Of a stretch of 64,000 bases of DNA, positions 23,901-36,577 are shown one piece after another (position 1 is the stretch's first letter; each line of letters begins with the position of its first letter). This stretch comes from Drechslerella dactyloides (Eukaryota > Ascomycota > Orbiliomycetes > Orbiliales > Orbiliaceae). The translations under genes were made by a program, and so were the position numbers. The stretch spans positions 1,364,001 to 1,428,000 of the forward strand of contig JAGTWJ010000003.1 of NCBI GenBank assembly GCA_020064725.1, read 5' to 3'. Below the pieces are notes generated by a model. The model saw nothing but the letters and a program-made list of their open reading frames with translations. It had not been told where the DNA came from and did not search any database.

Positions 23901-26900
23901 TCGTCACAACGCGCCCTGACCTCCTTAAGCTCTTTCTCGTAGGTCTCCTTCTGTGCCTCCCAGCTTGCTGTCGAGGACTCGAGCATCGACCTCGCAGTCT
24001 CAGCTTCGGTCTTGAATCCGTGTACTTGCATCTTGATGGTGGTGTACTCGGATCGGATCTTCTGGAGCGCATCGGCGGCGGCAGCATGCTTCATAAGCTC
24101 CTGCTCATAAGACTGCTGAGCCTCCTGTGCAATCTGCGCCTGGCGCTTGAGATCGTCTTGGTGGTGCTTGCTGGCCATCATTTGGTTCTTAACCTCATCT
24201 CGTAGGCTTGCAATTTCCGTCTCCTGCAGCTTGAGCTGGTCGTCCTTTAGACGGACACTCTCGACTTGCTCTTGGCGCAGTCTCGAAAGTTCCTCGTTGG
24301 ACGACTGCAGTTCGCTGGTGATCTCCGCCATCCGTTGTTCGAGATCCTGGATCTTGGCCTATTCGTTTACGTTAGCTGTGCTCGAATCAAGATGAGACGC
24401 TCGAATATTCACTTACGTTCTTCTCTTCAAGTTGCTGTTCGGTGTCTTGGACGTAGGTTTCGTGTGATTCATTGATGCTCGCCAAAGCATCTTCGCTGCT
24501 CTGGCTGATCTCCTTGTACTTCTCAACATCCGCACGAGCAGACTCGAGGTCTGCCCTAGCGAGCTCGACGTTTCTCGTAAGCTCGCTAATTTCGATCTGA
24601 AGATCCTGCTCGCGGTTGAGCGCTTCCTCATCCGCGTTCCGATTATTCTGAGGTTGCAGAACGCTAATCTTCTCTTCGGCAGCCTTGAGTGATATTTGCA
24701 GTTCGTCAACTCTGGACTGGAGATGATCCTGCGTCGTCTTGGCGGCGACCATGCTCTCTCTAGCGGTAGCCAGAGCGGCATTAATATCGTCGATCTTTCG
24801 CTGGGCTTCGCGGGCCTCGGTGTCTCGGCGCAACTGCAGCTTCTTGGTCTCCTCGACCTCGTCCACCAGGCGCTTCTTCGTAGACTCCAATTCGCCCTCC
24901 AGCCTGCCGAGTTGGTTGGTGAGACGTCTCCGAGCCTCGACCTCCAGCTGGTCCTTTTCTGCCTGCATTGCCTGCAAGCTGTTGACGGTGCTCTTGAGTT
25001 GTGCCCGTTCAGACATCAGGTTCTCGTTATCCTTGGACAGGCGCTCCTCGATGTTCTTCCAGAGATCCTTCTCAGCCTTGAGCTTGACGTTGTCGTTCTT
25101 GACGCTCTCCATCATGGACCGGTTCTCCACCAACTCCTGTTCGATCTGCTGGCTGCGTAGGTCCAACTTGGCGTGGAGGTCCGAGAGTTCTTGGTTCCGC
25201 TTGAGGAGCTCGCGGTTCTCGCTCGTCATCATCGTTAGGTTGCCGTTGAGCATCTCGTATCTTGCAGTTGCAAGCTCAAGTTGTCCGTTGAGACGGGTGA
25301 GTTGGATCTGTAGCTCATTCTTCTCGTTCTGGAGAACGACAGCTTGCTCGCGGAGAGTCTTCTGGTCTGTTGCGGACTCCATCTTGTACTGATCGAACGA
25401 TTGCTGGAGCTCTCGCAAGAGCTGGCCGTAGTCCTGCTTGTCGCCGGTGTCGGGTTCGGTCTCGCGGGTGGACTGTCTCATGGCATTCTGCTCGTTATCG
25501 GCTTGCATCTCCGCCGGCAATTGGTTGCGATGTTGCAGCATCCGGCGGAACATGTCACGCTCCCTAACGAAGGTTTCGGCGCGTTTCTCAAGACTACGGA
25601 TCTCATCGCGCATGCCCTCCAGCATCTGTTGCATCTCCTGGAGTTCACGAGTCTTCTCGCCTTCCGCCTCCATGCGCATCTGCTCCTCGTGGTCCTCCAA
25701 TTGCTTACCGACGAGTCGAGCCGCACGGAGTAGTTCTGTGTTTTGCTCCTGGAGCTCCTTGATGCTGTTGAACACGACGAGGCGTTCGCTGATGAGACGG
25801 TCGGTGTCAGTTTGCGGCAGGCCCATGCTGATGCCCTGGAGAGCCATCTTCTTGAAGCGGGCTTGGTCCGCGGCCGACATCGGTCCCATGCCTTGACCGA
25901 GATGCTGCACCTCCGCGAGCAAGAATTGGATCTGGGAGCTTGAGTCTCGGAGTTCTGAGCACTGTTAGCTGATGCTTTGAGAGGAATTCTGGATATGGGT
26001 TCTTACGCTGCTTGAGGGCCTCAGCTTCCTTGACGCCATCTTTAATCTGCTTCCTCAGAACCTTGACTTCCTTCGCACCCTGTTCGTTGTTGTTGTTGGC
26101 TTCCTGCAGAAGCTCGCTCAGGATGACAATCTCCTCAGCTGCACGGTCGAGTTCCGCCTTCTGGCTCTCGAACTCAGGACCCTTGTCTTCCAGTTCTCTG
26201 ATCAACTCGTCAAAGCTCTCTTGAAGTCTCATGTTGCGGGTATTCGCGGCCTCCAGCTCACGCTTGACAGCTGCGTAATCCGTGTAGACTTCCGTAAGCG
26301 ACTTGCCGGACTTTTGGGACATCACGATGGCATGAGCGGCCGGCGACACCAATTGGCGTTCCGGCGTGGCGGCTCCTCGAGATGGTGTCATCGGACCGGT
26401 CCTACCCCTCCTGCTAGCTGCAGGGGATTGCATGATCGGTTGCACAGCACCAGAGGCATAGAGGCCAAGGTCGGTTTCAAGGCGCTCAATCTGGACCTCA
26501 AGTTCCTCGATCTTCTTATGGAGAACGGCCTGCTCTTCCCTGAGTGCTTCATTCAAAGCCTGGACGCGTCCAACCTCCTCGGCGGACTGGGTTTGCTGTT
26601 GCTCTCTAAGGTCCTCGAGCTGTTTGATACGCTCTCGGGCAGATTTGGTGCTGTTCTCCCATAGATCGGCCAGTCGCTTCGCGTTCGAGATTTCGGTTCG
26701 GAAATCGTCCTCTCGGGATGCGAGGTCTTCCGTTAGAGATTTGATGCGGTGTTGGTATTCCTCCACCTTGTGGCAGACCTCCTCGTAGCGCTTGGTGAGG
26801 CTGTTTGCTTTCTGCTCGGCCATGTGGGCCTTCGACTGGGCCTCTTCCAGACCACGCTCCAGTCCGTTCACCTGTGCGCTCTTCTCCTTGCGGTACTTGG

Positions 26901-27658
26901 AGAACTCGGCCTGCTTGGCCTGGAGCTCGCCCTCAAGCCATTCGTTGTTCTTCTTGACGATCTCCAACTCCTGCTTGATGGTCTGCTCGCGGAACCTGGC
27001 TGCGGATTGCCCCGATTCTGCCTGCTGCGCCTTGGCTTCGAGAGCGTTGACTTCGCGTCGCATTTCGAGGAATTTGGTCTGTTGGCGGTTGTATTCCTCT
27101 TGCATTTCGTCGACTTCCGTGCTCTTTCGCGTGAGGGCCTCGACTGTTTCGCGCTTGTCGGACTCCAGCGTTGCGATCCGTGATTTGAGCGCTCGGGTTT
27201 CGTCGTCCGTCGATGAGGAGCTGTTTCGGAGGGCGTTCAGATCGGCTTCGAGCGCGACACGTTTGGACTCTGTTCGACACGGCACCGTTAGTGAATCAAT
27301 TGTCAAGAATACAGGGGGGAAGTCGACAAGAATTACCAGCTTCAGCAACTTGTTTCCGAAGATCCTGCGTCTCTGTCTGCGCTGTTTCCATCCTGGACTT
27401 CATGCTCTGCACTCGCGCCTTCGCCGTGCGAGCGCTCTGCTCCAGCTCGACCTCCAGCCGGATCTTGTCCGCCTTGACTTCATCGTGCAGACGGGCCTTC
27501 GCGGTAAGCGCCTCGAGGATGGTCGCTACGGCAGCCTCGGTGTTGGCAGCTAGGGCTTCGACGGTGACCTGCGGAATCTCGAGGAAGGCGGAAATTTTCG
27601 GCACGTCGAATGCCGCCGACGTCGGTGACGCTTGTGGTGGAGGAGCGTCGACCTCCAT
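20998..27658 (-). CDS. mlp1: Nuclear pore basket scaffold protein (Tpr/Mlp1)
   Basis: Six exons: 27658-27337, 27269-26007, 25954-24417, 24358-23312, 23247-22801 and 22743-20998, giving 2120 residues. Tpr/Mlp proteins form the filaments of the nuclear basket and help in mRNA surveillance, SUMO-protease tethering and chromatin boundary control. Residues 1 to about 1650 are almost continuous heptad coiled coil, rich in Glu, Gln, Lys and Leu. The tail (about the last 300 residues) is low-complexity Pro/Gln/Gly with several GRGG and RGGG boxes. It ends in an acidic-basic stretch with NNKRTRE and PTKRQK, a likely bipartite nuclear import signal. Length and layout match fungal Mlp1. Exon 3 is joined through the acceptor at 25955; the nearer AG at 25962 would break the frame. 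All five introns are 52-69 nt. The gene name rests on architecture plus the coiled-coil pattern. Confidence 0.9.
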
Positions 27659-28820
27659 GGCGAGAATGAGGGTGGCTTTACGGCCGTCAGGGGCGTATTA
27701 TAGTGTATCGTATTATACAAGAAGCTTTTCGAAAGAGCGGTGGGTTATAACGAGAGGGCGATGGCGGAAAGAAAGGGATGGTTGTCGGTTGTTCGAAAGA
27801 CGCGCCTGCACGATGGAGGGAGGGATGACGGTTGTTGTATCAGGGGAGGCTCAGTTAGAATCAAGGGTTGGCCACTGCAGCGGGGGGAAAGGAATGGAAC
27901 GAAGCGAAGAAAGGCGAAGAACAAATGTTAAAAAAAGAGAAGACGGGCGACAAGAGATGTTCCTCACGAGACTCGACGCGAACGGCGGCCGTGAAGAGCG
28001 ATGGCGGAATGGATCCTGAACGTGATGAAGTGGAGGGAGCGGGAGGACGTGACGCTGTGTTGTTTACGGCATGAATAAATTCGGTTGTTGCCGTAATTTG
28101 GCTGTGGCGGCCGGCCAGGATCCAGAGTGGTGCGCATTGTGCGGCCATGTGCCCTCGTAACGATGCACACATGCGGACCACGACAGCAGTTTGTACCACC
28201 CCGGCTACGATTTCAACGGATGTGTCATGATACCTATATCACGAATGCAATCAATGTACAATTGATGTGACTTGGTGTTTATATTCTTCTTTCCGCTGTA
28301 TAGTAGTAGATGCGGCCTATGGGCGTGCCGCAGATTTTCTATTTATCGATTCATCCCAAACTTCATACATAACGCCTGCTGCTGCTATCTAAGATCCCAA
28401 AAGCTATACAAAGCAAGCGCGGGCAGGCAACCGTCAGAAGAGTCCTCGGCATCCACGAAATGCGCGCGTGCGCGTGTATGGCGATGATGACGATGATGAT
28501 AACGATGATGATGATGATTTCCTCAAAAACAATGCAAATGCAGGACAAAATACAAGCGAAGCTCCCAACCAACCAACGAATGTCTTGACCACTGGAAGGA
28601 AAGGACAAAATGCTGCGTGATCTAGATACTCCCCCGCGACGTCGTGCCGTCTGGCAGTGTCGATATTATGTACATACAATGGAGGCTGATAAAATTGCGA
28701 TTAAGAGAGATATTAGATGCTTCATGTCAGTCCAGGGGAAAAAGCCCGGGTTCTTGTTCACATCACTTGTTGGGTTCACAGCCAGAAATGGGATGGCCAC
28801 CAGCAGCCGTGCGCGTTCGT
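27659..28820. other. Intergenic region upstream of mlp1
   Basis: This holds the mlp1 promoter and the 3' end of the sugar-nucleotide transporter gene, which is transcribed in the same direction. A GAT-rich microsatellite lies at 28482-28518. No coding signal was found. Confidence 0.55.
28482..28518. repeat. (GAT)n microsatellite
   Basis: About twelve GAT or GAC triplets in a row with few interruptions, in non-coding DNA downstream of the transporter gene. Likely length-variable between strains. Confidence 0.8.
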
Positions 28821-30353
28821 CTAGTCATCTCGTTTTTCGCCAGCATATTTGGCAAAGAGAGCGGGACTCCGAGGTCTTTCGGATACGGGACTCGCTGTAC
28901 CGAGCGCAGTCGACGGCGCAAGGTTCATCCGGAGAGTGTTAACTCTCTCGGACCGATGCTTCGGTTCTGGTGGATATATAGGCTCAGTGGTTGTTTTCTC
29001 AAGCGGGGCGTAAGCCACAGGCTTCTCACTGTCCGCTCGAGAGTAAAGGTATGTAGCGAATAGGACGATTGTTGAGCCAATCAGGAACTGCGGAGAAAAA
29101 GAAAGGTTAGATAAAGGTCGCGATCGTGACTCGCGGGATTCTCTCGCATGACGTACCTGGACGGAGACCACAAAGTCAAAAAAGTATATGCTAGCGATGC
29201 AACTCAAAAGAATGCTGATGCTGGTCGCAAAGTTCTTCGCAATGTTGTCGGCGTAATTGACGCAAAGCGCGACGACGATGCCTCCCAACGCCTGGAAAGC
29301 AATCGCAGTCCAGACTACCCCGTTGTAGCCATTGAAGAAGCCCTTTTTCGCGATTTCCGCGCCATCTTTCCAAGCGACGCCGATAAAGAAGGCTGGGAAC
29401 AGCGAGTAGAAGGACAACTGGACATTTCGGACCCAAAGCGTAGCCGATGTCCCCTTCAAGACCTTTTCAAAATAAACCCCCGCCAATCCGGAAATGGTGC
29501 ACGCGATGACGACCGCCATCAATCCCACAGATCTGTTCATCTGCAAAGAATCGTCGTTGTCCTTATGGATACCGCCGTACGAGGCTGACCGCCCGGTGAT
29601 GACATCGCGAATGGCTCTGATGGCTGATTTTGTGGTATGTTCGGCAGCATCCGGTGAAGGCGACGGCAGCTGGACGATAGCGACGCCGGCCGTCAGGAGA
29701 ATCAACGAGACCCATCGTCGGGGTGACAGCTTCCGGCCCAACAGGCTGACGCTGAACAGGGCGGTTGTGAGGATTTTGAGCTGGTAGGTGACCTGGAATG
29801 TCGCAGCATCGAGATTCGACACCGCCACATACTGCAGGCTGTTCTGTAGGGTGTACAGGGCGGCCGGGATGGCGAGTTTCCAACTGTCATGCTTGAAGAC
29901 CTCATTGTAGACCGTCGTGCCGGTGACCAACCAACTCGTATGCGGGCCGTCCTTGGCGGTTTGGTCTTGAAATGCGATTAGCGAGCATATCAGGAACTTG
30001 ATGACCTCGTTCATGAAAACCGCGGTGGAGGTGAGGTAGCGGCCGCCGGGCGTGGAGGGCATGATTCGCGAATAGTGCATTATCTATGGGCTCGGGAGTC
30101 AGCAGGTCTGGCCCCTGTCTCCTGACAGTCATCCGCCGCGTTGCGAAGCTGAAGGCATGAGGAAGGGCGGGTGTACCAGTATCAGTGCCGAGTTTTGAAA
30201 AGTGAGCTATACCGCAAGGCTGTCAGCATTCGTCAAGGGTCGCACGGACAAGGGAGGAGGGGGGATGGGGGAAGCTGAACACACTGTGACTAAGGAGACG
30301 TGCTTCATGGGAATCCCCATGAAGGAGCCCTGACGCGAATTATCGACCACCAT
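28821..30353 (-). CDS. Golgi UDP-galactose / nucleotide-sugar transporter (SLC35A family)
   Basis: Four exons: 30353-30285, 30206-30177, 30083-29157 and 29087-28821, giving 430 residues. Exon 2 is only 30 nt and encodes LTFQNSALIL. The protein is a ten-span antiporter of the Gms1/SLC35A type, moving UDP-sugars into the Golgi in exchange for UMP. Family marks are GIPMKHVSLVTLTFQNSAL, MHYSR, YTLQNSLQYVAVSNLDAATFQV, YQLKILTTALFS and, late in the chain, NYADNIAKNFATSISI. The tail after the last span is about 70 residues, cytosolic and Ser/Pro-rich. The last intron (69 nt) is in frame and could be missed, but removing it restores the final membrane helix. The start at 30353 is the first ATG after about 660 nt without any ATG on this strand. 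Related proteins carry extra N-terminal residues, so a further upstream exon remains possible. UDP-galactose is the likely substrate, but UDP-GlcNAc cannot be excluded. Confidence 0.88.
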
Positions 30354-33300
30354 TTCGTCCCTTTGGCCCGTGAAGAGGCCGAAATCCGGGGGGAACTGAA
30401 AGTCTTCTCCACTACTCTGCACACACGTCGAGAGCCTCGGAACCGGTAGCTTGGTGTTGCGAGTATTCGCTTGACGGCGGTTGCTCTGAGGCCGGTGGCG
30501 GTTTCGTGGATGGGAATCTTCTTAGCAGGCGAGAATCGGCGTGTCTGCCGAAAAGACTGCGACGAATATTCAGACGGCCGTTGAACAATGCAGATGGAAG
30601 GGGAAACGGCGGCGGTCGAAGTCAGGAAATCGTAGAAAGTCGAATGAGAAAATGATGGGAAAAGGAGGCTTCCGGATCCGAATACCACTCAGCCCCCTTG
30701 CAATGCGTGGAGGTGAAGCAAGAGGACGGATAGGTGACCTTGCGCTTAAGTAAGAAGCAGGTCGATGTGCTTTCCAGGGACGCAGGGAAACTCCAAACGG
30801 GATTAATGGGTCGGTGCCGGACGGTGACAAATAGAGACTGTCGCGGGACTGCACGAAATCTGCCGGGGAAGGATGATTGCAATTGGGGATCTAGCGAGGG
30901 GTGAGAATCCGGTATATGTAGAAGTATTAATTATAGTATACTGGAGTATACTAGTAGTGGTGCAAGTGGTGTGTACTGCGCAAGACGGCCTTAGTACTTC
31001 TTAAGATCCTTGGCCATCGCTGCATGTCCCGGGAGACAATCGTCGCAGCCTTGTGCAATTGTGGTCGACTTGTCCGCGTCGAGCACTAGATCGATTAGAT
31101 AAGTATATATACGAAGTCCGACTCGACGGGAGAGAAAGCCACAATCAGCGTTAGATTTCAGTTCATTAGTTTGAATCCTAGACGATGGCCGGGTCGGAGC
31201 CTCTGTGCAGCTGTATGTAATTAAGTTACGGCGGGAGTATATTGGCTGGAATCAGATGTAATATGGGCTACACCTGTTCAATCTCGGCCAAACTCTGTCG
31301 CAGGCCAAGTAGCCGCTGGGCTTGGCGTCAACGGCCTCTTTTGGGACGTCCCCGGCTCCGCTGCCTCGACTGCGCTTCCCGCATACGTCCGATGCTCCAT
31401 TCGATGTCGCAGCTGCTGTTGTCCTCTCGAGGGCACTCTGCTTACGTATTGATATCTGCAATCGATCGTGTGTGGTGTGCATGGACTCCCCACGCGGGAG
31501 ATACGTACTCCATCGCATCGCATTGCAAGAAGTCAGGAATTCCGTTCACACGTGATCGATCGTGTGCTGCTGGGTTATATTACTTGGGTAGTGTGTGAGA
31601 TAGCGGCCCTGCGACGCTGGCATGCGATAAGTCAGGGTCGATTCAGCCTGACTCTCTGAGGCCCTTGCTTCCTCGGACCCGACGGTAAATTGCGCTGTTG
31701 CGACATTTGCAACTTCCAGAAGCCGGGCCGCCCACCGCAGCATAGTGTAGTACAGCAGAGTCTTATGTACATATGTCACCAGGTATGTTGCCAGCAATCG
31801 TACATACTTCGTACAAGCTTTCCCTTTGCCAGATCTAAAACCGAGGTGGGCCAGATCAGCAAGTTGGCTAGCTGGCTCGTCGCCCTTCTCGGCCTGCAGG
31901 CCCAAGCGAATGAATGCGCGGGAGCGTGGACTTTAGATGTTTAACTTAACTTTAGATTCACCAGGTACTAATTCTCCATCGCACTCGCGTCACAAAGTCG
32001 AGTCTCGAGGGTGACAACTCAATGTTAACCAATCGAGATACCCGAGCCGAGGTCCTATCTATCTCCTACACATTACGACATGTATGGACGCCGGACGATG
32101 CAACGTAGGAGTTTCGGATTCACCATTTAACTGGGGAAGGACCACATCCTCGGTCGCCACCAGCCACGGATGGGCATCAGCCCTATCAGAGCTGCAGAAC
32201 CCGCAGAGCATGCACAGCAGCATCGGCTACAGAGCGAGCTGCAGGCAAGATTCGATTCACCCCTGCTCGAAGCCAAAGATGACGCCTAGGCGCGATGTGG
32301 AATCTGCAGCTGGCGTTCGCGTTCCACTGCACAGCCACCGCCGGGCAGATTACATTAGTTGCTGATTGCAAGATGCGATTTGCGCCAAGGGACAGCGTTC
32401 AGGAATTTCACGAGTCTCGACGGAGATAAATCAAGCGACCAGGCAGCCAAAAGTCCCGTAGAGTCAGGGCCGCCAATGGCTCGCGCTGGGGGTGTCGTGG
32501 GACGCCAATTGCATACCTGTGATGCAAACGGGAGCAGTCAACCTGCTAGGCTTTTGGCACCGGCATGACATGTTGCTCTCGAAGCGTCCGAAAGTCTATA
32601 AATTCTAAATCCCGCCCGCCGTCAGAATAATTGCAATCGCATCAAGTGCCCAAAACTCTGCCCTGCTCGGTCCCTTGGTCCTTGGCTGCTGTTTAAAGTT
32701 GGCTGGTCGCCGGAAGCGAAAAATAAACAACAGCGGGAAAATAAAAGTGCTGGCAGCCATCCTTCCCTCCGCTGGCGTCATCGACCCGTCTTGATCTTTC
32801 CAAAGCAAGAAATATCGCAAATTGACGTCGATTCCACCTCACCGCCATCGCAGCGATATCGCCGCATCGTATCAACCGCCACCACCGCGATCGATATATT
32901 CCGCCACGATTGCCATACTAACGCTGTTCCGCCCTTTCCGCCATTCAAATTCGATCAGTATAGTGGTCTGGATCCACTGTTCCCAGGTTGTCAATCGCCA
33001 CATGTGCACAGCTTACTGCGCTGCGCTGGATTAGCCGACACGACTGAGAACAATCCCGAGCATTAGTATACAGGCCGACGTCAATTGATTGGACCGTGTG
33101 TACAAGTACGGGTGCAACAAAGACCGCACGCGGATATCCACATCGCATTCATTTACACCAATTGTCCCGCCAACTCCGCCTTGCTGCGAGCCTTGAACAA
33201 CCATCCCCATCGCGAGCTCGCCCTCGGTCATCTTGTTCTTCTTCCGTTCTTTCTTACTAACAGCCTTCGCTCTTGTTTTTGTCGCTCTCCTTCCCTCTTT

Positions 33301-34880
33301 TCTCACCATCACCATATCATAGAATCAGCGAATTCACGTCCACCCAAATGTGTAAGTGTGCATCGACTGCGCCCCTGGATCAATCGTCAGCAGCATTTTT
33401 TTTTTCTTTCTCCAATTGAAAGAATGGATGTTTCCATGCCATTCTTTGCATCATCCGCTCCATTTCATTTCCCGTCACCCCCGAACACGACCGTACGGCT
33501 CCCCACGCAACCCCGGCTGGCGTGCGTTACTCGCCTGTCTGCTCTTGGCGAGAAACACCAGCCGACAAGGTTGATCGAAGGCAGACTACGGCCGCCCTCT
33601 ACTTCTTTTCCTTCGAATGTTCCTCAACCGTCCGGGTTGTTTGTCGCATGGGTAGCAGCTAGCTAGCTGCTGTGGATGCATCACCGCAGACAGGTGTGGG
33701 AGGGGAGGATTCTGAGCTCCCCATCCCGGACAGATACGTTATCTACAGCATCCAACAGCCAACCGTACATACTTGTACTGTACTAGTTGGGGCCCTGCAT
33801 GCACGTTGCTTTGTCACGTCCGACACGAGATGGCGGTACCTGGACGGACGCAGCAGAAGCAGGTCTTTGATCAGATGGCTCTGGTCACTTGCTTGGCGGC
33901 GATGGACTAAGTACCAAAGCACTCTTCGAACTCGTCTTCGCCTGCTCCCCTCAGCGCGCCTGCCTGCAGATGCTGTGGGGCCTGTTCGATCGCTGGCCGA
34001 CGGCCTCATGTTCGGCTATTTGGTTGAAACCGGTTAGCATCTGGCATCGAACATTCCCAGAACCAGTTCGAGGCAGCCGGCGCCCGCCGTTAATCCTGAA
34101 GCTGCTGGTTGCGAATGATTATTAAAGTTCCGTTAATCGTTTTGCACAGCCCTCTTCTCCGCCCCCTCAAGCATATGCCTTTTCCTGATGTGCTGGCCCT
34201 GCGGGAGCCTGCGTGAAACTGCGCTCGAAGGAAGCAATTCAAAGGCCTTGAAGGTTTAGTTTTATCAACCACCTCGAAGTCTGACGTCCGCTCCCTTCCA
34301 AAACCCACACACGGAACAAGCCCTCCTTCTGGCACTTAAAAGGCCGTTCCCTTGCGTCGTTTTTTCCTTTTTCCCACCGTTCCTGTTTTGCCCTATCAAA
34401 GCCGCGCGGGCATTAATCTGCGGGCAGCCAAGCGAATCTGTTTGCGCTGCTGCGCATCAAAGTTGGGCCATCGTCATGCTCGCGCAAATCCCCGCTGTCC
34501 CGTCGAGTTAATCTGTCTGGTGCCTGAAGAGGTACTTTGCACATTACCTGCTTCTCCGGCCAACGTATCCTCCCCGGGCGATCACCTGCTGCCTCTCCGC
34601 CGATACCACCTCTAATACAATACCGCCCTCACCACCACCACCATCGCAGATTAACTCCCAGACCCACTCCCTCTTGCATCCATCCTGCTTCTCGCATCCG
34701 AACCCATCGCGCGCCCTTCGCATCTATCTGCCTCCTGATGATCGATCACAGCCTTGTTTGCAATAGACATCTAATGAAGTTCTGGGCTGGGCCCCGGAAA
34801 TCTCTACAGTCCAACTGAAACGGTCCGCCTCACGCCGTTCAACCTTCTCCTGGCTCTTTGAAGAAGCACCGCAGCCGAAC
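30354..34880. other. Gene-free region between transporter and vcx1
   Basis: Both flanking genes start here, so it holds two promoters. On the minus strand 30354-31013 contains no ATG, fitting a leader for the transporter. On the plus side the pyrimidine-rich DNA from about 33200 to 34880 looks like the promoter and leader of vcx1. Open frames in between are short and featureless, including a 193-codon one at 33085-33666 that reads like translated leader sequence. No RNA gene or mobile element was recognised. Confidence 0.55.
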
Positions 34881-36577
34881 ATGCCGCCCCCTCGAGATCC
34901 AGAACGCGGTCAAACAAATGGCCATCACAACGGTACAAATGGCACAAACGGCACAAACGGCACAAACGGCACAAACGGCGTCAACGGGCACTCGAGCGAG
35001 CACACGCCGCTGCTCGGGTCCCACATCAATCAGGACGACGGCTTCGTCAAAAGACACGCGAAGGAAAGTTGGAATGCGACCATGTCGGTGTTGACCAGCA
35101 AGTAGGTCGCCCAACCCCGACGCTGCGGCTGGAGCTGTATGCTTCGAGAACTGCGTTTTTGGCTCTTGATCCCGGTCGTGCTCACAGCTCGTTCTCAATC
35201 TAGTTACGTCAACGTCCTTCTCGTTTTCGTCCCGCTCGGCATCATATCTGGCATATTCCATTGGTCGGCTATCACCGTATTCACCCTAAACTTCCTCGCC
35301 ATCGTCCCTCTCGCAGCCTTGCTCAGCTACGCGACGGAAGAAATATCCCTCTACGTCGGGCAGACCCTCGGCGGACTGCTTAATGCTACCTTTGGAAATG
35401 CTGTTGAGCTCATCGTAAGTCCAAACGAGCGACGGTGATCACGGCCTCTGGAATCCACACTGACCTAAACTTCTACTATAGGTCAGCGTCGTCGCCTTGC
35501 AGAAGAACGAGATCCGCATCGTGCAGGCGAGCATGCTCGGCAGCATCCTCTCCAACATCCTGCTGGTACGTTCCATCTTCCGGCTATAGTTGGGCTCCAT
35601 TCACTAACAGGGGCGCAGGTTCTCGGTTGCTGCTTTTTGTTCGGAGGCATGAAGTACAAGGAACAGACGTTCAACTCTACCGTTGCTTCGACCATGTCCT
35701 CGCTGATGGCCGTCGCCGCTGGCTCGCTCATCATCCCGGCCGCGCTATATAACAGCTTCAACAACAACATCGACCCCATCAAGAACCCGGACCAATATGC
35801 TTCGCATAACAACAGCATTCTCCTCCTGTCTCGCGGAGCATCGATCGTCCTGCTCATTCTCTATATTCTCTACCTCTTCTTCCAGCTCAAGACCCACACC
35901 GACCTGTTCAGCGACGAGCAGGACGATGAGGAGGAACCCGAGACGCCAGCTCTCTCCGTCTGGGGCGCTGCTCTCGTTCTCGTTCTGGTCACGCTCATGG
36001 TTGCTATCTGCGCGGAATACTTGGTCGACAGCATTGACAGCATTGTCCAGGAAACGAACATCTCGAAGACGTTCATCGGTCTAATACTGCTTCCTATAGT
36101 AGGAAATGCAGCGGAACACGTAACTGCGGTCGTGGTAGCCACTAAGAACAAGGTATTCACCAAATCGTCCAGACTTCAGCAATTGAGAACCAGGCTAACG
36201 TAGCAATCATAGATGGATCTTGCGATTGGCGTCGCCATTGGCAGCAGCTTGCAAATTGCCATTCTCGTCACTCCTTTCCTCGTCATTCTCGGCTGGATCA
36301 TGGGCCGCGAAATGAGTCTATTTTTCCAAACTTTCGAAACGTGTGTCTTCTTCGTTTCAGTTCTAATTACAAACTACTTGATTCAAGATGGCAAGTCCAA
36401 CTACCTTGAAGGTGCCATGCTGCTTGGCATGTAAGTATCCCGCGCTTGGTCGGAATTCCCGCAGGATGAGTGAAGTTGATGCTAACATGCGTCCGTAACA
36501 GTTACGTTATTATTGCACTATCATTCTACGTTTATCCAGACAACGAGCAAGCTCACGGCCCTGGTTTCCCACTTTAG
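34881..36577 (+). CDS. vcx1: Vacuolar Ca2+/H+ exchanger (CAX family, Vcx1)
   Basis: Six exons: 34881-35101, 35204-35414, 35482-35565, 35619-36152, 36213-36430 and 36502-36577, giving 447 residues. CAX antiporters use the vacuolar proton gradient to load Ca2+ into the vacuole and end cytosolic calcium signals. The two inverted alpha repeats that form the ion site are clear: GNAVELIVSVVAL with MLGSILSNILLVLG, and GNAAEHVTAVVVATKNK with IGSSLQIAILVTP. Both keep the essential acidic residue. Between them lies the typical acidic loop (DEQDDEEEPE). Eleven or so membrane helices follow a 73-residue cytosolic leader with five NGT triplets and an acidic TPLLGSH-type motif that may direct vacuolar sorting. 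The last exon codes for the final helix and a short tail. All splice sites keep frame and family similarity is strong across every junction. Confidence 0.93.
34932..34980 (+). repeat. 9-nt coding repeat (NGT) in vcx1
   Basis: Five near-perfect copies of ggcacaaac/ggtacaaat encode a run of Asn-Gly-Thr in the cytosolic N-terminus of the exchanger. The copies are identical enough to suggest recent slippage. Confidence 0.85.

Noticed and set aside
33085..33666. 193-codon open frame upstream of vcx1
   Set aside because: It begins with TTG, its composition is that of translated pyrimidine-rich leader (Pro, Ser, His, Leu), and it has no domain.
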